Shown: positions 1 through 10,041 of the stretch, one piece after another
Layout of the letters: every line of letters begins with the position of its first letter
How positions within the stretch are numbered: position 1 is the first letter of the stretch
Assembly: GCA_963580275.1 (NCBI GenBank)
Contig: OY756947.1
Location: 15,477,001-15,541,000, forward strand
Source: Crataegus laevigata
Lineage: Eukaryota > Streptophyta > Magnoliopsida > Rosales > Rosaceae
DNA: 64,000 nucleotides
Direction: 5' to 3'
Made by a program: the position numbers and the translations under genes
Notes under the pieces: generated by a model
What the model saw: only the letters and a program-made list of their open reading frames with translations
Databases searched by the model: none
What the model was told of the DNA's origin: nothing

Positions 1-421
1 GTAGTGTTTGAGTAATCTATTTTGCTCAAAAGTTTTAAGACTTTCCTTGATATTTTTTTAAGGAACCAAATAAGGATTAACCCTATGTTTACTTTGTTTG
101 TTTGCTTGATGTGAAAAAAAAATATCCAAAACAAATAATTAAATAAATAATACTGAGAAAAAGAGAATTTAAAATATCATTACTTTTTAAACCCAATTTC
201 TCAAGAACCAAACAAAGATTAACCTTGTGTATACTTTGTTTTTTTTTTAAACCCAACCATGATGTGAAAAAAACCGAAACCGAACCGGAAAAAACCGAAC
301 CGAAAAAAAACCGAACCGAAAAAAACCGAAAAAAAATTGAACCGAACCGAACCGAACCGAATATTCGGTTCGGTTTCGGTTTTGGCAAAAAACCGAACCG
401 AATTAAACCGAACCCACCCCT
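1..421. mobile_element. hAT-type element, right end (left end outside window)
   Basis: The segment is packed with AACCGAACCGAA-type subterminal repeats in both orientations (280-410). It ends at 409-421 with GAACCCACCCCTA, the inverse of the TAGGGGTGGGTTC terminus of the complete element at 45357-45989. The bases just after 421 continue the gag region of gypsy copy A, so the element inserted there. Its left terminus and target duplication are not in the window. Two imperfect direct repeats (about 64-110 and 210-270, sharing AACCAAA...GATTAACC) lie inside. The 119-aa reading frame here (89-448, - strand) is only translated repeat, rich in F/R/G/S, and is not a gene. Confidence 0.7.
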
Positions 422-1045
422 AGGCCTAGCCATGAATGAACGCTTCACCTAGAAGGTTGCTCATGTTGATTATTAAAGTGTGGCCCCAACCGTGAGTGTA
501 TGCTCGTTCGTGGGCCTAGTCAAGAGTACAAGCTTACCTGTGCGCTAAGACGAGAGTATACGCTATCTCAGGGCCCTAATTGGGAGTGTACACTGCCCGA
601 ACGCTCGGTTCGTGGCTAGTTAAGTAACTGCTTGCTGGGACGCTGCTGGAGAGGTTCCTTGTTTGCCCTTGTCCTACTTTGAGACACTTCATCTGGGGCA
701 CGCTGGATCTCAGTGTGTTGTAGGAGCTGGTTCATCAAGGTCGTCTGTTGTGCAAGAGCGCTCGTCAACTCTATGACTTGTCAAGACAAGTGTTGTTTGC
801 CATTTGGATTGGAAGAGCTTGGAAGGAATGTGCCTCCTTGAGTAGTGGAAATGTGGTAGGTTCTAGGCGTGAGATTTAAATTAGGGAATATCTGATCTGC
901 CAAGAAATATGGTGAAAATGCCTCCAATTCGATCGTAGGTCCTAAAATTTGAAGTCAGGATGGTTGAGCTAGTCTTGGATCGATTTGGGCTACTTGGGAA
1001 ACTGCAGGAGTAGACTGGGCTGCGAGAGCAGATTGGGCCACGGGA

Positions 1046-1408
1046 TTAGGCTGCTCGGCATGTGGTGCACGCAGGTACAAGACTTGGGCTTAGCTTGGCA
1101 ACGCATTGAGCTCGGGCGGCTCGGGCCAGTTCACATTGGGCTCGGGCTCGCACGGATTGGAGTGGCATGGCTTGAGCCGTGGGCTTGGTGCTGTGGGCTT
1201 TGGATAGCACGACTTGGGCCATGGTGGTGTCGTCATGGACCTCGACATAGGTAGCTACTGTGATGGCCACCGCGGTGGTTGCCATGGTGGAGCCACGTGG
1301 TGGTGGTGTCGCTCCACTTATTGTCACATTTAGCCTCGTGAATTGCTGTGGTCCCATCTCTTGAACATTGGAATTTTCGTTCGCTGAAGTTTTCAAATTT
1401 CTAGCCAT
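1046..1408 (-). pseudogene. gag N-terminal remnant (gypsy copy A)
   Basis: A 120-codon frame starting MARNLKTSANENSNVQEMG is clearly the same protein start as copy B at 25198 (MARNLENSTSENSHIQEMG). It keeps the GSTMATT segment but stops near 1046, where copy B continues into Pro/Ala-rich repeats and then the capsid-like domain. Sequence below 1046 still resembles copy B gag DNA but is not open. It would have encoded a structural polyprotein of the retroelement and is now non-functional. Confidence 0.65.
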
Positions 1409-1565
1409 TGTACTTTTCTTTTACGTTTTATCAAAGAATTTTTGTAAATAAAAAATTCTAAGAGTAAGAACGTACGAAAAATCTACAAATGGACAAGAAA
1501 ATAGAAAACCTTGGATGCGAGTCTTCTACGAGTGTGGGACTCAACTCTCAATAAAAGCACCAATT

Positions 1566-2140
1566 TATGGATGCAAATTTCTTCCTTCTTGTTCTTGGAC
1601 AAAATTGCACTTACAAAACAAATAACACTTTAGGTCAAGGTCAAGAGTCTCACGCGCCCACGATGAATTTTGGGGGGGGGCTTTGGCCGAAGAACCTCCG
1701 ATTCCAAAGTTAGAATTTTGAGAGAAAGGTGTTTGGAGAATTTTAGAGAACTTAGGAAGAGAATTAGAATTGAGTTTTGGAGAAAATAAGGTGGCCTTTA
1801 CAGGGGTGTGGCTGGCCCTATGGGAGGATGAGGAGGACCGACCACTGGTTGGTTTTTTGGGTGAGGTTCATGATTTATAGCTAATTAGGAATAATTGAAT
1901 AATAAATCAATTAATTAACTAATTAATATAATTAAAAAGGAATGATTTGGGAGTAGAGGATTTGATGAGGATGGATGAAATAGGTTTTGAGATATTACCT
2001 ATTTTGGGCACTTTTGACTTGGTTGAGGGATGATTGCTTGCTGTTTGTGCGTAGAAATCCCGATGTGCCTCGAAGATCATTTTGTCATTTTTACCCAAAA
2101 ATTCACATGTCGCCTTATGTGTTTAGAGTTATTTAAGTCA
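1566..2140 (-). repeat. 5' LTR of gypsy copy A (3'-truncated)
   Basis: The inner border is TATGGATGCAAATTT at 1566 on the + strand (TGTGGATGCAAATTT in copy B). The LTR contains the family block CTCACGCGCCCACGATGAAT (1651-1670) and GGGCACTTTTGACTTGGTT (about 2006). The outer end, which should read GGCTCCACA on the + strand as at 26204, is replaced by unrelated sequence after about 2125. Adjacent CTCTCAATAAAAGCACCAATT (1545-1565) is the primer-binding region shared by all three copies. Confidence 0.65.
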
Positions 2141-2780
2141 TTTCAACACCTCACTCATCTTCTAATAAGTTGTCTTCAACAAAAAAAAATCTAGAGATTC
2201 TATAAAAGTACAAAAAGGGATTAATTTGGTACACAATGATTTGAAGGTTTTCCATTTGGAAAAAGGAGAATGACTTTGTCTTTCAAAGTGAAGATAACTC
2301 TAAATATAGTCACAGAAAACCTTCAATTTGTGGTAAAATTGGATGATATTCTTTATGTTGAAATGTCCAAAGTTTAGGTGAGTTAATAGAATTTAGGATA
2401 GAAAATTTGGATGATATTCTTTGGACAAAGTAACTAATTTTGGATAGAAAATTTAATAGAATTTAGGTGAGTTAACAAATTAATAATTTTTAAATTAGTA
2501 TGACAAATCCCAAGTTTTAGTACATATGACAAATTGAAAAGAAAAAAAGTGTGTAAGTTCATATATCTTTTCAAACAAATCCTTAAATTTCTCTTGGGTG
2601 CAAATAATGTAAAGAAAATGGGTTGAATTGTTGGAGTTTACCTGGCCCATGTTAATTTTTCCATAGAAAAACAAACCCCGTACTTGCAAGTGACATTTTA
2701 CTACAGTGGTAAAAATGTGTTGAACTCTTGTATGATGGCGTTGGTTCAAATCTTGTCGGTAACTAATCTAACAAAATTTA
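2141..2780. other. Intergenic, no gene; possible SINE-like fragment
   Basis: No coding signal is seen. Short direct repeats occur (TTTGGATGATATTCTTT at about 2338 and 2407). At about 2685-2760 the phrase ACAGTGGTAAAAATG followed 40 bases later by GGTTCAAATCTTG resembles a degenerate Pol III A/B-box pair, as in plant tRNA-derived SINEs. No clear 3' tail or target duplication was found, so this is only a suggestion. Confidence 0.3.
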
Positions 2781-3494
2781 GAGAAATTTTATTCAGACCA
2801 ATTTATCATCTTTCTACACCCAACTTATAGTTTTTAATCTTGAAATTTTGAATCTGCCCAACAATTTTCTTTCTACACCCATAATGAAAAAGAACAAAAA
2901 AAATAAAATATAAAATTCTAACACTAGAAAACCTGAACCATGCCATCACTCCAAACCCTAACCACCCATAATTTATACCCCTCCTCAACCCCCCACCGCC
3001 ATCTTCTTATCACCCGCAATGAAACCCCCAAAGATCTCAACCATCAATGTCCCTTTCGCCGGCCACACAATAGCTCTTTCTTCCATGCAGTCCTTCTAAC
3101 ATGTCCGAATTATGCCGAAATTGTCGACGTGTCGAATCTAATTGTGTTGGACCATATGTTAATAATACCATTAATTTTTCCAAAAAAAATAAAAATATAT
3201 ATTGACATGTTTCTTTTGGGTTTTTAAATTGTGGGTTGTTGGGAATAATGTTCTAATTTCCAAATTGTTGTGGGTGGTAAGAGAGGTGGCGGTGGGGAGT
3301 TGGGGAGGTTAGAAATTGGGTGGTTGAGGTTTGAAAAGATATGGTGGCCGGAGTTGCATATTGCTAAATTATTATTATTTTCTTTTTGTTCTTGTTGAGT
3401 GTAGAAAGAGAATTATTGGGCACATTTGGAATTTTAAAATAAAAAATAATAAGTAGTATATAAAGAGAATAAATTGGTCTAAATAAATTTTCTT
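2781..3494. mobile_element. Foldback MITE with 8-bp target duplication
   Basis: Long imperfect inverted repeats form the two arms (about 2781-2890 and 3390-3494). The left arm begins GAGAAATTTTATTCAGACC. The reverse complement of the right arm begins AAGAAAATTTATTTAGACC. Both arms then run through ACCAATTTAT...TTTCTACAC. The direct repeat AAAATTTA flanks the unit at 2773-2780 and 3495-3502, consistent with an 8-bp target duplication. The 500-bp centre has no transposase. The length of the duplication suggests hAT or Mutator-type mobilisation, but the superfamily is not certain. Confidence 0.7.
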
Positions 3495-3888
3495 AAAATT
3501 TATCGACAAAATATTAAGAAAAAAATAAATAAATTACCCACAATTTTTTTTCTTTTAATACATGGATAAATTTTTACACTACAAGAAGATAGAGTTTGGC
3601 TGAGCCACACAACTTAATTTGATATCGAATTTATTATCTATAAAATTTAAACCTAAGATCTCATTTCCAAATTAAAAAAATACCACCATACCATGATGCT
3701 CAGTGTTCACGCTTTCTTTCGAATGCTGATTTTTTGTCACAATCCCTTCCACCAATTAGGTTATTGAAATTTGATCAAACTGTTAAAATTAATATAACTT
3801 TTAAAGTAGGCCTATTTGTACAGTTGAATTAAATTTTAATGATCTACTTACCCGAACTTAGTGGATTGGATTAGGAGGATTACCACAA
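3495..3888. other. Intergenic, A+T-rich; nothing recognised
   Basis: No coding frame, RNA gene or complete repeat is seen. It forms the upstream flank of the GIL1-like gene. Confidence 0.4.
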
Positions 3889-3899
3889 CACTTTATATT
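3889..3899 (+). promoter_or_regulatory. Candidate TATA box of the GIL1-like gene
   Basis: ACTTTATATTG lies about 40-50 bases before the start of a more G+C-rich stretch (about 3945-4168) that looks like a 5' leader ending in a good splice donor. The position fits a TATA box, but transcript evidence is absent. Confidence 0.3.
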
Positions 3900-3934
3900 G
3901 AATGCTGATTTATTATCAGACGGTGAAAAAATTG

Positions 3935-4168
3935 CGTTTTATAGAAACCGAAACGGTAAGACGGTGGTGGAACGACCCCAAAGTTTCCAATCAGGGCTTG
4001 CAGACCCCTGATCCAACACAAACCAGCTACCAACACAGCAATTCGGAGTTCCACTGAGGGAGACAACGATCCGAATCACAGCAAGCAATCGGACTATTAA
4101 GGTTAGGGCTTCGAGACGCCTCAGGCTCGCGATCTCCGTCGAGGTAGAGAGGAGGATTCCTGTATCGG
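3935..4168 (+). other. Probable non-coding 5' exon 1 of the GIL1-like gene
   Basis: This stretch is markedly richer in G+C than its flanks and ends at a consensus donor (CGG|GTAAGT, donor at 4169). No coding frame is convincing on the + strand; a 90-codon - strand frame is a shadow. A second candidate leader exon at 4292-4352 follows, with acceptor TTTTAG and donor ATAG|GTAAGC. Splicing into the coding exon would use TTTGCAG at 6724-6730. The exon borders are inferred from splice motifs only. Confidence 0.45.
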
Positions 4169-4352
4169 GTAAGTACATCTGGTTATGGCGATCAGCTGAA
4201 AATTTGTGCAAAAAAAAAGAAAAAGAAAAAGGGAATTTAATGTTATTTGAGTGATTAGTGTTGTTAATTTGGGATTTGTGCTCAATTTTAGGTTGAAGGG
4301 GTGATATTATGTTTGTTAGATGGTGTCTGTGCCAGAGATGTGATCCTGATAG

Positions 4353-5754
4353 GTAAGCAGCTCATGCCCCATATATATATATATATATATTTATTTATTT
4401 TTGAAATTTATGTTTTGGGTTCTTTTTTCTCCCGATTTAAATATTTATCTAGTCAATTTCCAGTTTTGTTCATAGATTGTTGTATGTAGCCTTAATCTGA
4501 TTTTTTTCTGTGCGAGCCACTGAGAGTTGTACGATGCTTTTTGGTGTGAACCATGTAAGTTAGCTGACATATTTCTCTTAAAACCAAGCTGAATTTTTTA
4601 GGACTATTGCTTGTAATTTGCTCCTAATGTTGTAGGAAGTATTTTGGGTGATCATATAATTTGAACTTAGTCGTCTTTCAGCTCTTTATTGTGGCACAAC
4701 TGGTCATATTTATTCTTTAACTTAAGATTTACATTGATTTTGTTATGGGTTGTTTATTTTGGTATTCAACCTTCTAGCCATTTTTGTGTCCCGTCTCCAT
4801 TTTTTGTCGATCATATTGTCAAGTGTAAGGGCAATATCAGGGACCATCTTAAAATGAGGATAATTTGTATCATGTAGCTCTGGGAGAATTAATTACATAC
4901 GCATTAAAAGAAAGTCCCGATGTGAGCCTTAACTAGATTCCCGCGGAAAAATAATTAGTCTGAACTAGATTCCTGCATTCAAGCCATCAATCAACCAATG
5001 CAAAAGAATGGTAGATGCATATTGAATCATTTGTGCCTATATTGTAAATGTTTACAAATCTAGCTATTTTTATTAAAGCTTCTTGCACAACATTCCCCAT
5101 GCTTTCTTCAAGATAACTTTGAGCAGATTCACTGTGTTCACGCTTCACATATAAGGTGACTGTCCTGAATTGAGACTGTTAATGTAGAGTGTGGAGGTAT
5201 TTTCATATTTATCCAGTTCCTATATAAGTTATAGGTACACTAATTACTTTGATGCTAGAACATGAGCAAAAAAAAGTTAAACTGAGTGTGTGGCTGGGGA
5301 TCTTCATGTTTTGACTTATTCGAACATCATCACAGTTCTGTCAATTTCTGAAAGTAAAGCAAAAGCAATAGTTGAGTAGAACTACTTTGATGGACTCATA
5401 CAAAGAAGTGCTTCCCAAGGACATTAGTACTTCTACTGGGTGAAATGTCATGTTAGTGTACATTTTGAATATTGTTTTCTGATACTACCTCATACATGTC
5501 AATGCTTCATAAAAGTGCCCAAATTCTGGAATCTAAATTTGTAGTCTAAGACAGGTCAGGACATGATAGATGTTAGAGTTGTCTAGGGGTAAGCAGCTAC
5601 ATTTTAAAATTTGAAGTAGAAAAGTAAGAAGAGTTTATGGCATATACCTTGGTTAGGGATTCTTGCATGGTTAATTTTTATTCTTTTTTTTTAATTATAG
5701 TTGTAAAGTAACAAATGTTTAGTACTGGAAGAAGATAACTTTGTGAAGTGTCTA
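4353..5754 (+). other. Presumed leader intron of the GIL1-like gene
   Basis: A+T-rich and T-rich sequence without coding potential, as expected for a plant intron. If transcription starts near 3.94 kb and the coding exon begins after 6730, this lies within a 5'-UTR intron of up to about 2.4 kb. No RNA gene or promoter motif was recognised. Confidence 0.4.
4371..4390. repeat. (AT)n microsatellite
   Basis: Ten AT units lie in the presumed leader intron. Confidence 0.9.
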
Positions 5755-5836
5755 TTGAATGGTGCTTTTTAGAATGGTTCATTTTGGTTTCCAAAAGAAT
5801 GTTGTTATGTTGCCTTGAATGGTGCTTTTTAGAATG
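5755..5836. repeat. Pair of 22-bp direct repeats abutting the plastid insert
   Basis: TTGAATGGTGCTTTTTAGAATG occurs at 5755-5776 and again at 5815-5836, exactly 60 bases apart. The second copy ends where the ndhH-like sequence begins, which suggests filler or duplicated DNA made when the organelle fragment was joined. Confidence 0.75.
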
Positions 5837-6313
5837 AGTCGAGGGAGTAGGCATTATTGGTAGAGAGGAAGTAATAAATTGGAGTAGGTGTTATGAATGT
5901 CACAATGAATATGATTGGGAAGTATTGTGGCAAAAAGGAGATTCATTGGTTCATTATCTAGTCCGAATTGGTGAAATGATAGGATCCGTAAAAATTATTC
6001 AACAGGTCCTGGAAGGAATTCCTGGGGGACCCTATGAGAATTGAGAAATACGATACTTTGATAGAGAAAGGAATCCAGAATGGAATGATTTGGAATATTG
6101 ATTTATTAGTATAAAGCCTTTTCCTATAGTTGAAATGCCGAAACAAGAATGTGAGAGTCAAAGTCCCAAAGAGAGAATTGGGAATTTTTCTCATAGGGGA
6201 TTAGAGTTGTTTTCCTTACAGATGGAAAATCCGCCCGCGGGATTTATGAATTTGCAAATTCTTTTTTCGGTTAGATAAAAGAATGAAATTGGCTCATATT
6301 ATGACGATTTCTT
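5837..6313 (+). pseudogene. ndhH: Nuclear plastid DNA insert: ndhH fragment
   Basis: The translated sequence follows plastid NDH subunit H, the 49-kDa subunit of the thylakoid NADH dehydrogenase-like complex. Recognisable runs in order are VEGVGIIG, EEVINW, WQK.GDSL, YLVRIGEMIGSVKIIQQVLE, GIPGGPYEN, FDRERNPEWND, ELGIF-like DNA out of frame, PPAGFMNLQIL, and a KRMKLADIMT-like end. About 20 residues between INW and YEC are missing, several stops are present (for example in the EN*EI and EY*FI contexts), and small indels shift the frame. It therefore cannot act as a gene and is a nuclear copy (NUPT) of plastid DNA. It lies in the presumed 5' intron of the GIL1-like gene, in the same orientation. 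Confidence 0.85.
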
Positions 6314-6793
6314 CATTTCCTAGTGTGGCTGAAATTGATTGAAACTTTAGCATGGGCTCATGAATGCACCTTTGGCTAATTGGATTCGATGGAGAGATAA
6401 ACTGGTGGCTCTTTCCATTGTGCAAGCAAGATTGGTTGGATTAGCCAGCCCACTTTTTTGTTGGATGTTCACAAGATATGTCTGTCAGCAAAGTTTTCTG
6501 TGGAATTCAACTCTTTATGGATAAACCTAGAAACACATATATTATTGAGCCACATTCGTTTTTTCTTCTTTGGTCAAAATTTCTTGAGCCATATTTGTAA
6601 ATAAATTTATCAAAAATGTATGTTGGATTGAAGCACACAGCATTGCTATCACCAGTTTGGATAATTACATTATTTTGTGTTGCCACCTGACTTTAGATTA
6701 TGCTATTTACACTTATGCTGAAGTTTGCAGGTGTTGTAGTATCAGTGCTTTTTTTGAAGAAAGTCAACTTAACCACTCCTTTTGGAAGTAGCT
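6314..6793 (+). other. Intron end and 5' UTR of the GIL1-like coding exon
   Basis: No gene here. A pyrimidine-rich stretch and the acceptor TTTGCAG|GTG (acceptor at 6729-6730) begin the last exon. Some 60 bases of leader precede the ATG at 6794. A TTG in frame at 6782 is not a plausible plant start. Confidence 0.5.
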
Positions 6794-8062
6794 ATGCTAC
6801 CCACTGGAGCAAGAGATTCTCAACTTCGCGAGAGCAATAGCCAGAAGGTTCACCCACAACCCATGGAAGAGGCCATGGACCAGAATCCGGAAGCTGTGGA
6901 AGCCTTGATATCTAAGGTTTTCACGAACATTTCTTCCCTGAAATCAGCTTACATTCAGCTCCAAGCTGCTCATACTCCCTATGACCCTGAAAAAATTCAA
7001 GCTGCAGATAGACTTGTAATTTCTGAGCTTAAAAATCTCTCTGAACTTAAGCACTTCTACAGGGAGAACAATCCCAGCCCAGTTTGCGTTTCTCCACAGG
7101 ACTCCCGCCTATCTGCAGAGATTCAAGAACAACAAACTCTGCTGAAAACCTATGGGGTTATGGTTAAGAAGTTCCAGTCTGAAATTCAAAATAAAGATGC
7201 TGAAATCCTTCAGCTTCAGCAGCATATTGAGGAGGCAAAACAGAAGCAAGCAAAGTTAGAAAAGAATTTAAAGCTGAGGGGCATGTCTACAAAAGAATCA
7301 GAAGGTTCTGCTGATGAGAATGGTTTTATGCCTGCGGATTTAACTCCCAATCTCTTCACATCGGTTTTTGAAGCTTCATATAAAGCTATTCATGACTTTG
7401 CTAAACCATTGATTAACATGTTGAAAGCAGCTGGGTGGGACCTCGATGCAGCAGCCAACTCAATTGAACCCAGTGTTGTCTATGCAAAGAGACCTCACAA
7501 GAAGTATGCGTTTGAATCTCATATATGCCAAAGAGTGTTCAGTGGCTTTCAGCAGGAAAGTTTCTCCCTTAAATTGGACAATCTTACAGTCACGAAGGAG
7601 AGTTCTTTCCACCAATATCTTGCACTAAGGGACATGGATCCATTGGACATGCTTGGCCAAAATCCAGATTCTATTTTTGGGAGATTTTGCAGGAGCAAAT
7701 ACCTGGTACTGGTTCACCCAAAAATGGAGACTTCATTTTTCGGGAACTTAGATCAACGAAATTATGTAATGGGTGGGGGGCATCCAAGGACTCCGTTTTA
7801 CCAGGCTTTTCTAAAACTGGCCAAGTCAGTATGGCTTTTGCATAGGCTAGCACATTCTTATGATCCTCGGGCTGAAGTCTTTCAGGTCAAGAGGGGGAGT
7901 GAGTTCTCAGAGGTTTATATGGACAGTGTGGTGAAGAATTTGGTAATGGATGAAAACGACGAAAAGCCTAAGGTTGGTCTGATGGTTATGCCTGGTTTTT
8001 GGATTGGAGGTAGTGTGATTCAAAGTCGGGTTTATCTCTCTGACGTGAAGGTTGCTGAATGA
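6794..8062 (+). CDS. DUF641 / GIL1-IRKI family protein
   Basis: A single uninterrupted coding exon of 422 codons starts at the ATG of MLPTGARDS. The frame is also open four codons further back to a TTG, but ATG is the likely start. Residues about 32-90 (EALISKVFTNISSLKSAYIQ and onward, then AADRLVISELKNLSELK) match the DUF641 N-terminal domain. Residues about 104-162 are a heptad-rich coiled coil (EIQEQQTLL...QLQQHIEEAK). Residues about 183-422 are the conserved C-terminal part, with FEASYKAIHDFAKPL, WDLDAAANSI, FESHICQRVF and MPGFWIGGSVIQSRVYL. The plant family includes GRAVITROPIC IN THE LIGHT 1, which acts in phytochrome control of hypocotyl gravitropism, and IRKI, an interactor of a receptor-like kinase. 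Which paralogue this is, and its biochemical role, cannot be told from sequence alone. No signal peptide or membrane segment is seen. Upstream non-coding exons are likely. Confidence 0.92.
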   Translation: MLPTGARDSQLRESNSQKVHPQPMEEAMDQNPEAVEALISKVFTNISSLKSAYIQLQAAHTPYDPEKIQAADRLVISELKNLSELKHFYRENNPSPVCVSPQDSRLSAEIQEQQTLLKTYGVMVKKFQSEIQNKDAEILQLQQHIEEAKQKQAKLEKNLKLRGMSTKESEGSADENGFMPADLTPNLFTSVFEASYKAIHDFAKPLINMLKAAGWDLDAAANSIEPSVVYAKRPHKKYAFESHICQRVFSGFQQESFSLKLDNLTVTKESSFHQYLALRDMDPLDMLGQNPDSIFGRFCRSKYLVLVHPKMETSFFGNLDQRNYVMGGGHPRTPFYQAFLKLAKSVWLLHRLAHSYDPRAEVFQVKRGSEFSEVYMDSVVKNLVMDENDEKPKVGLMVMPGFWIGGSVIQSRVYLSDVKVAE

Positions 8063-8211
8063 CAAGCCAGTTCACGGTGCCAATCAGTGTTCATATGGGT
8101 ATGCGGTGTGTTTTTTTATACATGTCTTGCTTTCATAATGTGTTGTTGTTGTTGTTTGTGATTTTTACTTTGTATAATTGTCAAGATAAAATCAGCTATT
8201 AAACACTCATT

Positions 8212-8251
<40 letters not shown>

Positions 8252-8670
8252 TCAAAGGTCTAGTATGTATTGAAGATCAAGATTCAAAATGATAACCAAC
8301 TGTGGTTGAGTAGATTTTCCTTCGATATGGCTTGACCAGGCACCATGTGTTAAGCCTCACTGTTCAGATTCTTAACCAGGATTAAAAAATTGATTAGTTA
8401 GCAATGGTGTTTCTAGTACGCACCGGAATTCATGACTCGTTAGATCCTCAAGACATTGGATCCATACTTGGCCAATCCACTCTAAAAGAAATTCTTTTTC
8501 TTTCTTTCTTTCACCCCAAAAGTTGGAAATAAAGATGTGTGTAGGAGAAAAAAAATGAGGTGTGAAAATCATTTCTCAATTCTAATTCAATTAAGACTTA
8601 ATCTTTGTCATTAGTAATCAACAATAACACCTCATTCAATGATGCATCGGGAGAAGTAAAAGCATGTTTT
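8063..8670 (+). other. 3' flank of the GIL1-like gene with (CT)n microsatellite
   Basis: After the stop codon the sequence is T-rich, with AGATAAAATCAG near 8183 as a possible poly(A) region. A (CT)n run occupies 8216-8249. No further gene is seen. Confidence 0.6.
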
Positions 8671-8673
8671 ACA

Positions 8674-8884
8674 TTGGATCTAATTTATGGGGATTCTAGG
8701 GATCAACCCACGTGGGCCGTTGATAAAAAATCGTGCGGTCACAATTAAATATTTTAAAAGTAAAGTAGTCTCGTTTTGCGTAAAAAAGATAAAAAAGAAA
8801 AAAATTGTGGCCATATGATTTTTGATCAACGGCCCCCGTGAGTTGATTCCTAGGATCCCCATGAATTAGATTCGACGAAGATCC
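8674..8884. mobile_element. Short palindromic MITE
   Basis: The two arms (about 8674-8750 and 8800-8884) are inverse copies. The left arm reads GGATCTAATTTATGGGGATT then CACGTGGGCCGTTGAT. The reverse complement of the right arm reads GAATCTAATTCATGGGGATC then CACGGGGGCCGTTGAT. The middle is A+T-rich and non-coding. No convincing target duplication was found, so the exact ends are approximate. Confidence 0.65.
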
Positions 8885-9627
8885 AATTCCGTTTTACAGA
8901 AGGGTCAATTTTAAGGTTACTAATTTGCAGTAATTATTATATTGTGTTCGTAAGAGAAATGCTAAAAGTCTCTTAAAATAAAATATTTTGTGATCTTTAT
9001 GTCACTTCATATTTTTTGTATAAGGCTTTATAATGTTGACACTGAAATTATACATTTCTCTAATATAAAATTTCACTCAAAGCAAGAGCATGCAATTGCA
9101 AAGTATCTCAAGTAGACCTAGCATTCGTTTTTGTTTTTCATATTCGTATCGTTTTTGTGATATACCTGATTTCATAATGGGTCTTATCATGTAACATCTG
9201 TTAAAATGAGCGCGTAATATGACCCTACCGAAACACGACCTAATAATACTAATGGGTAATCTAATCCGAAATATATTTTAAATCAATAAATAATCAAATA
9301 AAAAAACATAATACTAAATTAGTATCTAAATATTATATTGTCACATAATATTATTTTAAAACATAAAACACATTTATATTTTTAAGTATTACATATTTCA
9401 GAATAAGTGACTAATGGAAAAAACATTGACGATAATTATGTAACCCAATTCTCCGCCCTCTTCGAGTCCACTGGGGAGGCTGGGTACTGGGTAGCATAAC
9501 AATCAAACGAAAAAGGAAAACATATGCAGAACAAAGGGAAGAAGACTAAATAGTTGATATCATCCCTTCCCATGAAGCTACATTTAGTTTATCAGTGTTG
9601 TGATTATTATTACTAGTCATATATTAT
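8885..9627. other. Intergenic, A+T-rich; nothing recognised
   Basis: No coding or RNA gene. A run of ACCCGAA/ACACGACC-like words at about 9180-9280 resembles the end of an old transposon but cannot be delimited. Confidence 0.35.
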
Positions 9628-9968
9628 TGAAAGACCTATGGTTATTTAGGGTTTCTCTAGTTTAGGGTTTCTAGGCATTATCCGAGCATAGTGTTTGTGT
9701 CAAGTGTTTTACCTAGTTAATACCTGGTTGTTTTCTCCTTGTTCCTATCAACTTGTACAAGGTCTTATCTTGTTGTCAACTCCTTAATTCAAGGAGCTTA
9801 GTTAAGTTCCCTATGCCGGCTATTTTACTTGATTCAAGGAGATTTGAGATAGATCTTGAGTGTTGAGTGTAGTTTACAACTCACTCAAACTCCTCTATAT
9901 ATTTGTAACTTGTTTTTACTCTCTTCATGATTTCATAATACAAAAATTAGGAACTTCAAAAGTCAACA
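9628..9968 (+). repeat. Copia 5' LTR
   Basis: Starts TGAAAGACCTATGG and ends AAAAGTCAACA. It is matched by 14332-14656. It carries a 15-bp segment (near 9657) absent from the 3' LTR. The A+T-rich CTCTATATATTTG near 9892 is a plausible TATA element. Confidence 0.92.
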
Positions 9969-9980
9969 TGGTATCAGAGC
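9969..9980 (+). other. Primer-binding site (initiator Met tRNA)
   Basis: TGGTATCAGAGC directly follows the 5' LTR and is complementary to the 3' end of plant initiator methionine tRNA. Confidence 0.92.
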
Positions 9981-10041
9981 AGGCATTCTTCTGAGCCTGT
10001 CTTTGTATATCTTCCTGCTGTGATTTTCCGTTAGCAAGAAA

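Larger units (their letters stand above)
422..2140 (-). mobile_element. Tat-like gypsy retrotransposon copy A, truncated 5' portion
   Basis: Read on the - strand this is LTR (about 2140-1566), primer-site region (1565-1545), leader, then the start of gag (1408 down to 422). It aligns by eye along its length with copy B at about 24150-26204, for example the shared CTCGTCAACTCTATGACTTG at about 760. The LTR start is lost, because similarity to copy B fades near 2125-2150. The gag end is interrupted by the hAT element at 421. Copy A has a collapsed version of the Pro/Ala-rich gag repeat seen in copy B. No protease, RT or integrase is present. Confidence 0.7.

Noticed and set aside
89..448. 119-codon frame on the - strand and a 75-codon frame on the + strand
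   Set aside because: Both are translations of the CCGAA/TTCGG subterminal repeats of a hAT element.
3939..4211. 90-codon - strand frame over the GIL1-like leader
   Set aside because: It overlaps a leader exon with a good + strand donor and has no recognisable domain.
5958..6194. 78-codon - strand frame
   Set aside because: Shadow of the plastid ndhH fragment on the other strand.
6782..6793. TTG start four codons upstream for the GIL1-like protein
   Set aside because: Plant nuclear genes start at ATG; ATG at 6794 is in frame and close by.
8216..8249. Regulatory GAGA-type element
   Set aside because: A simple (CT)n microsatellite after the stop codon is the plainer reading.
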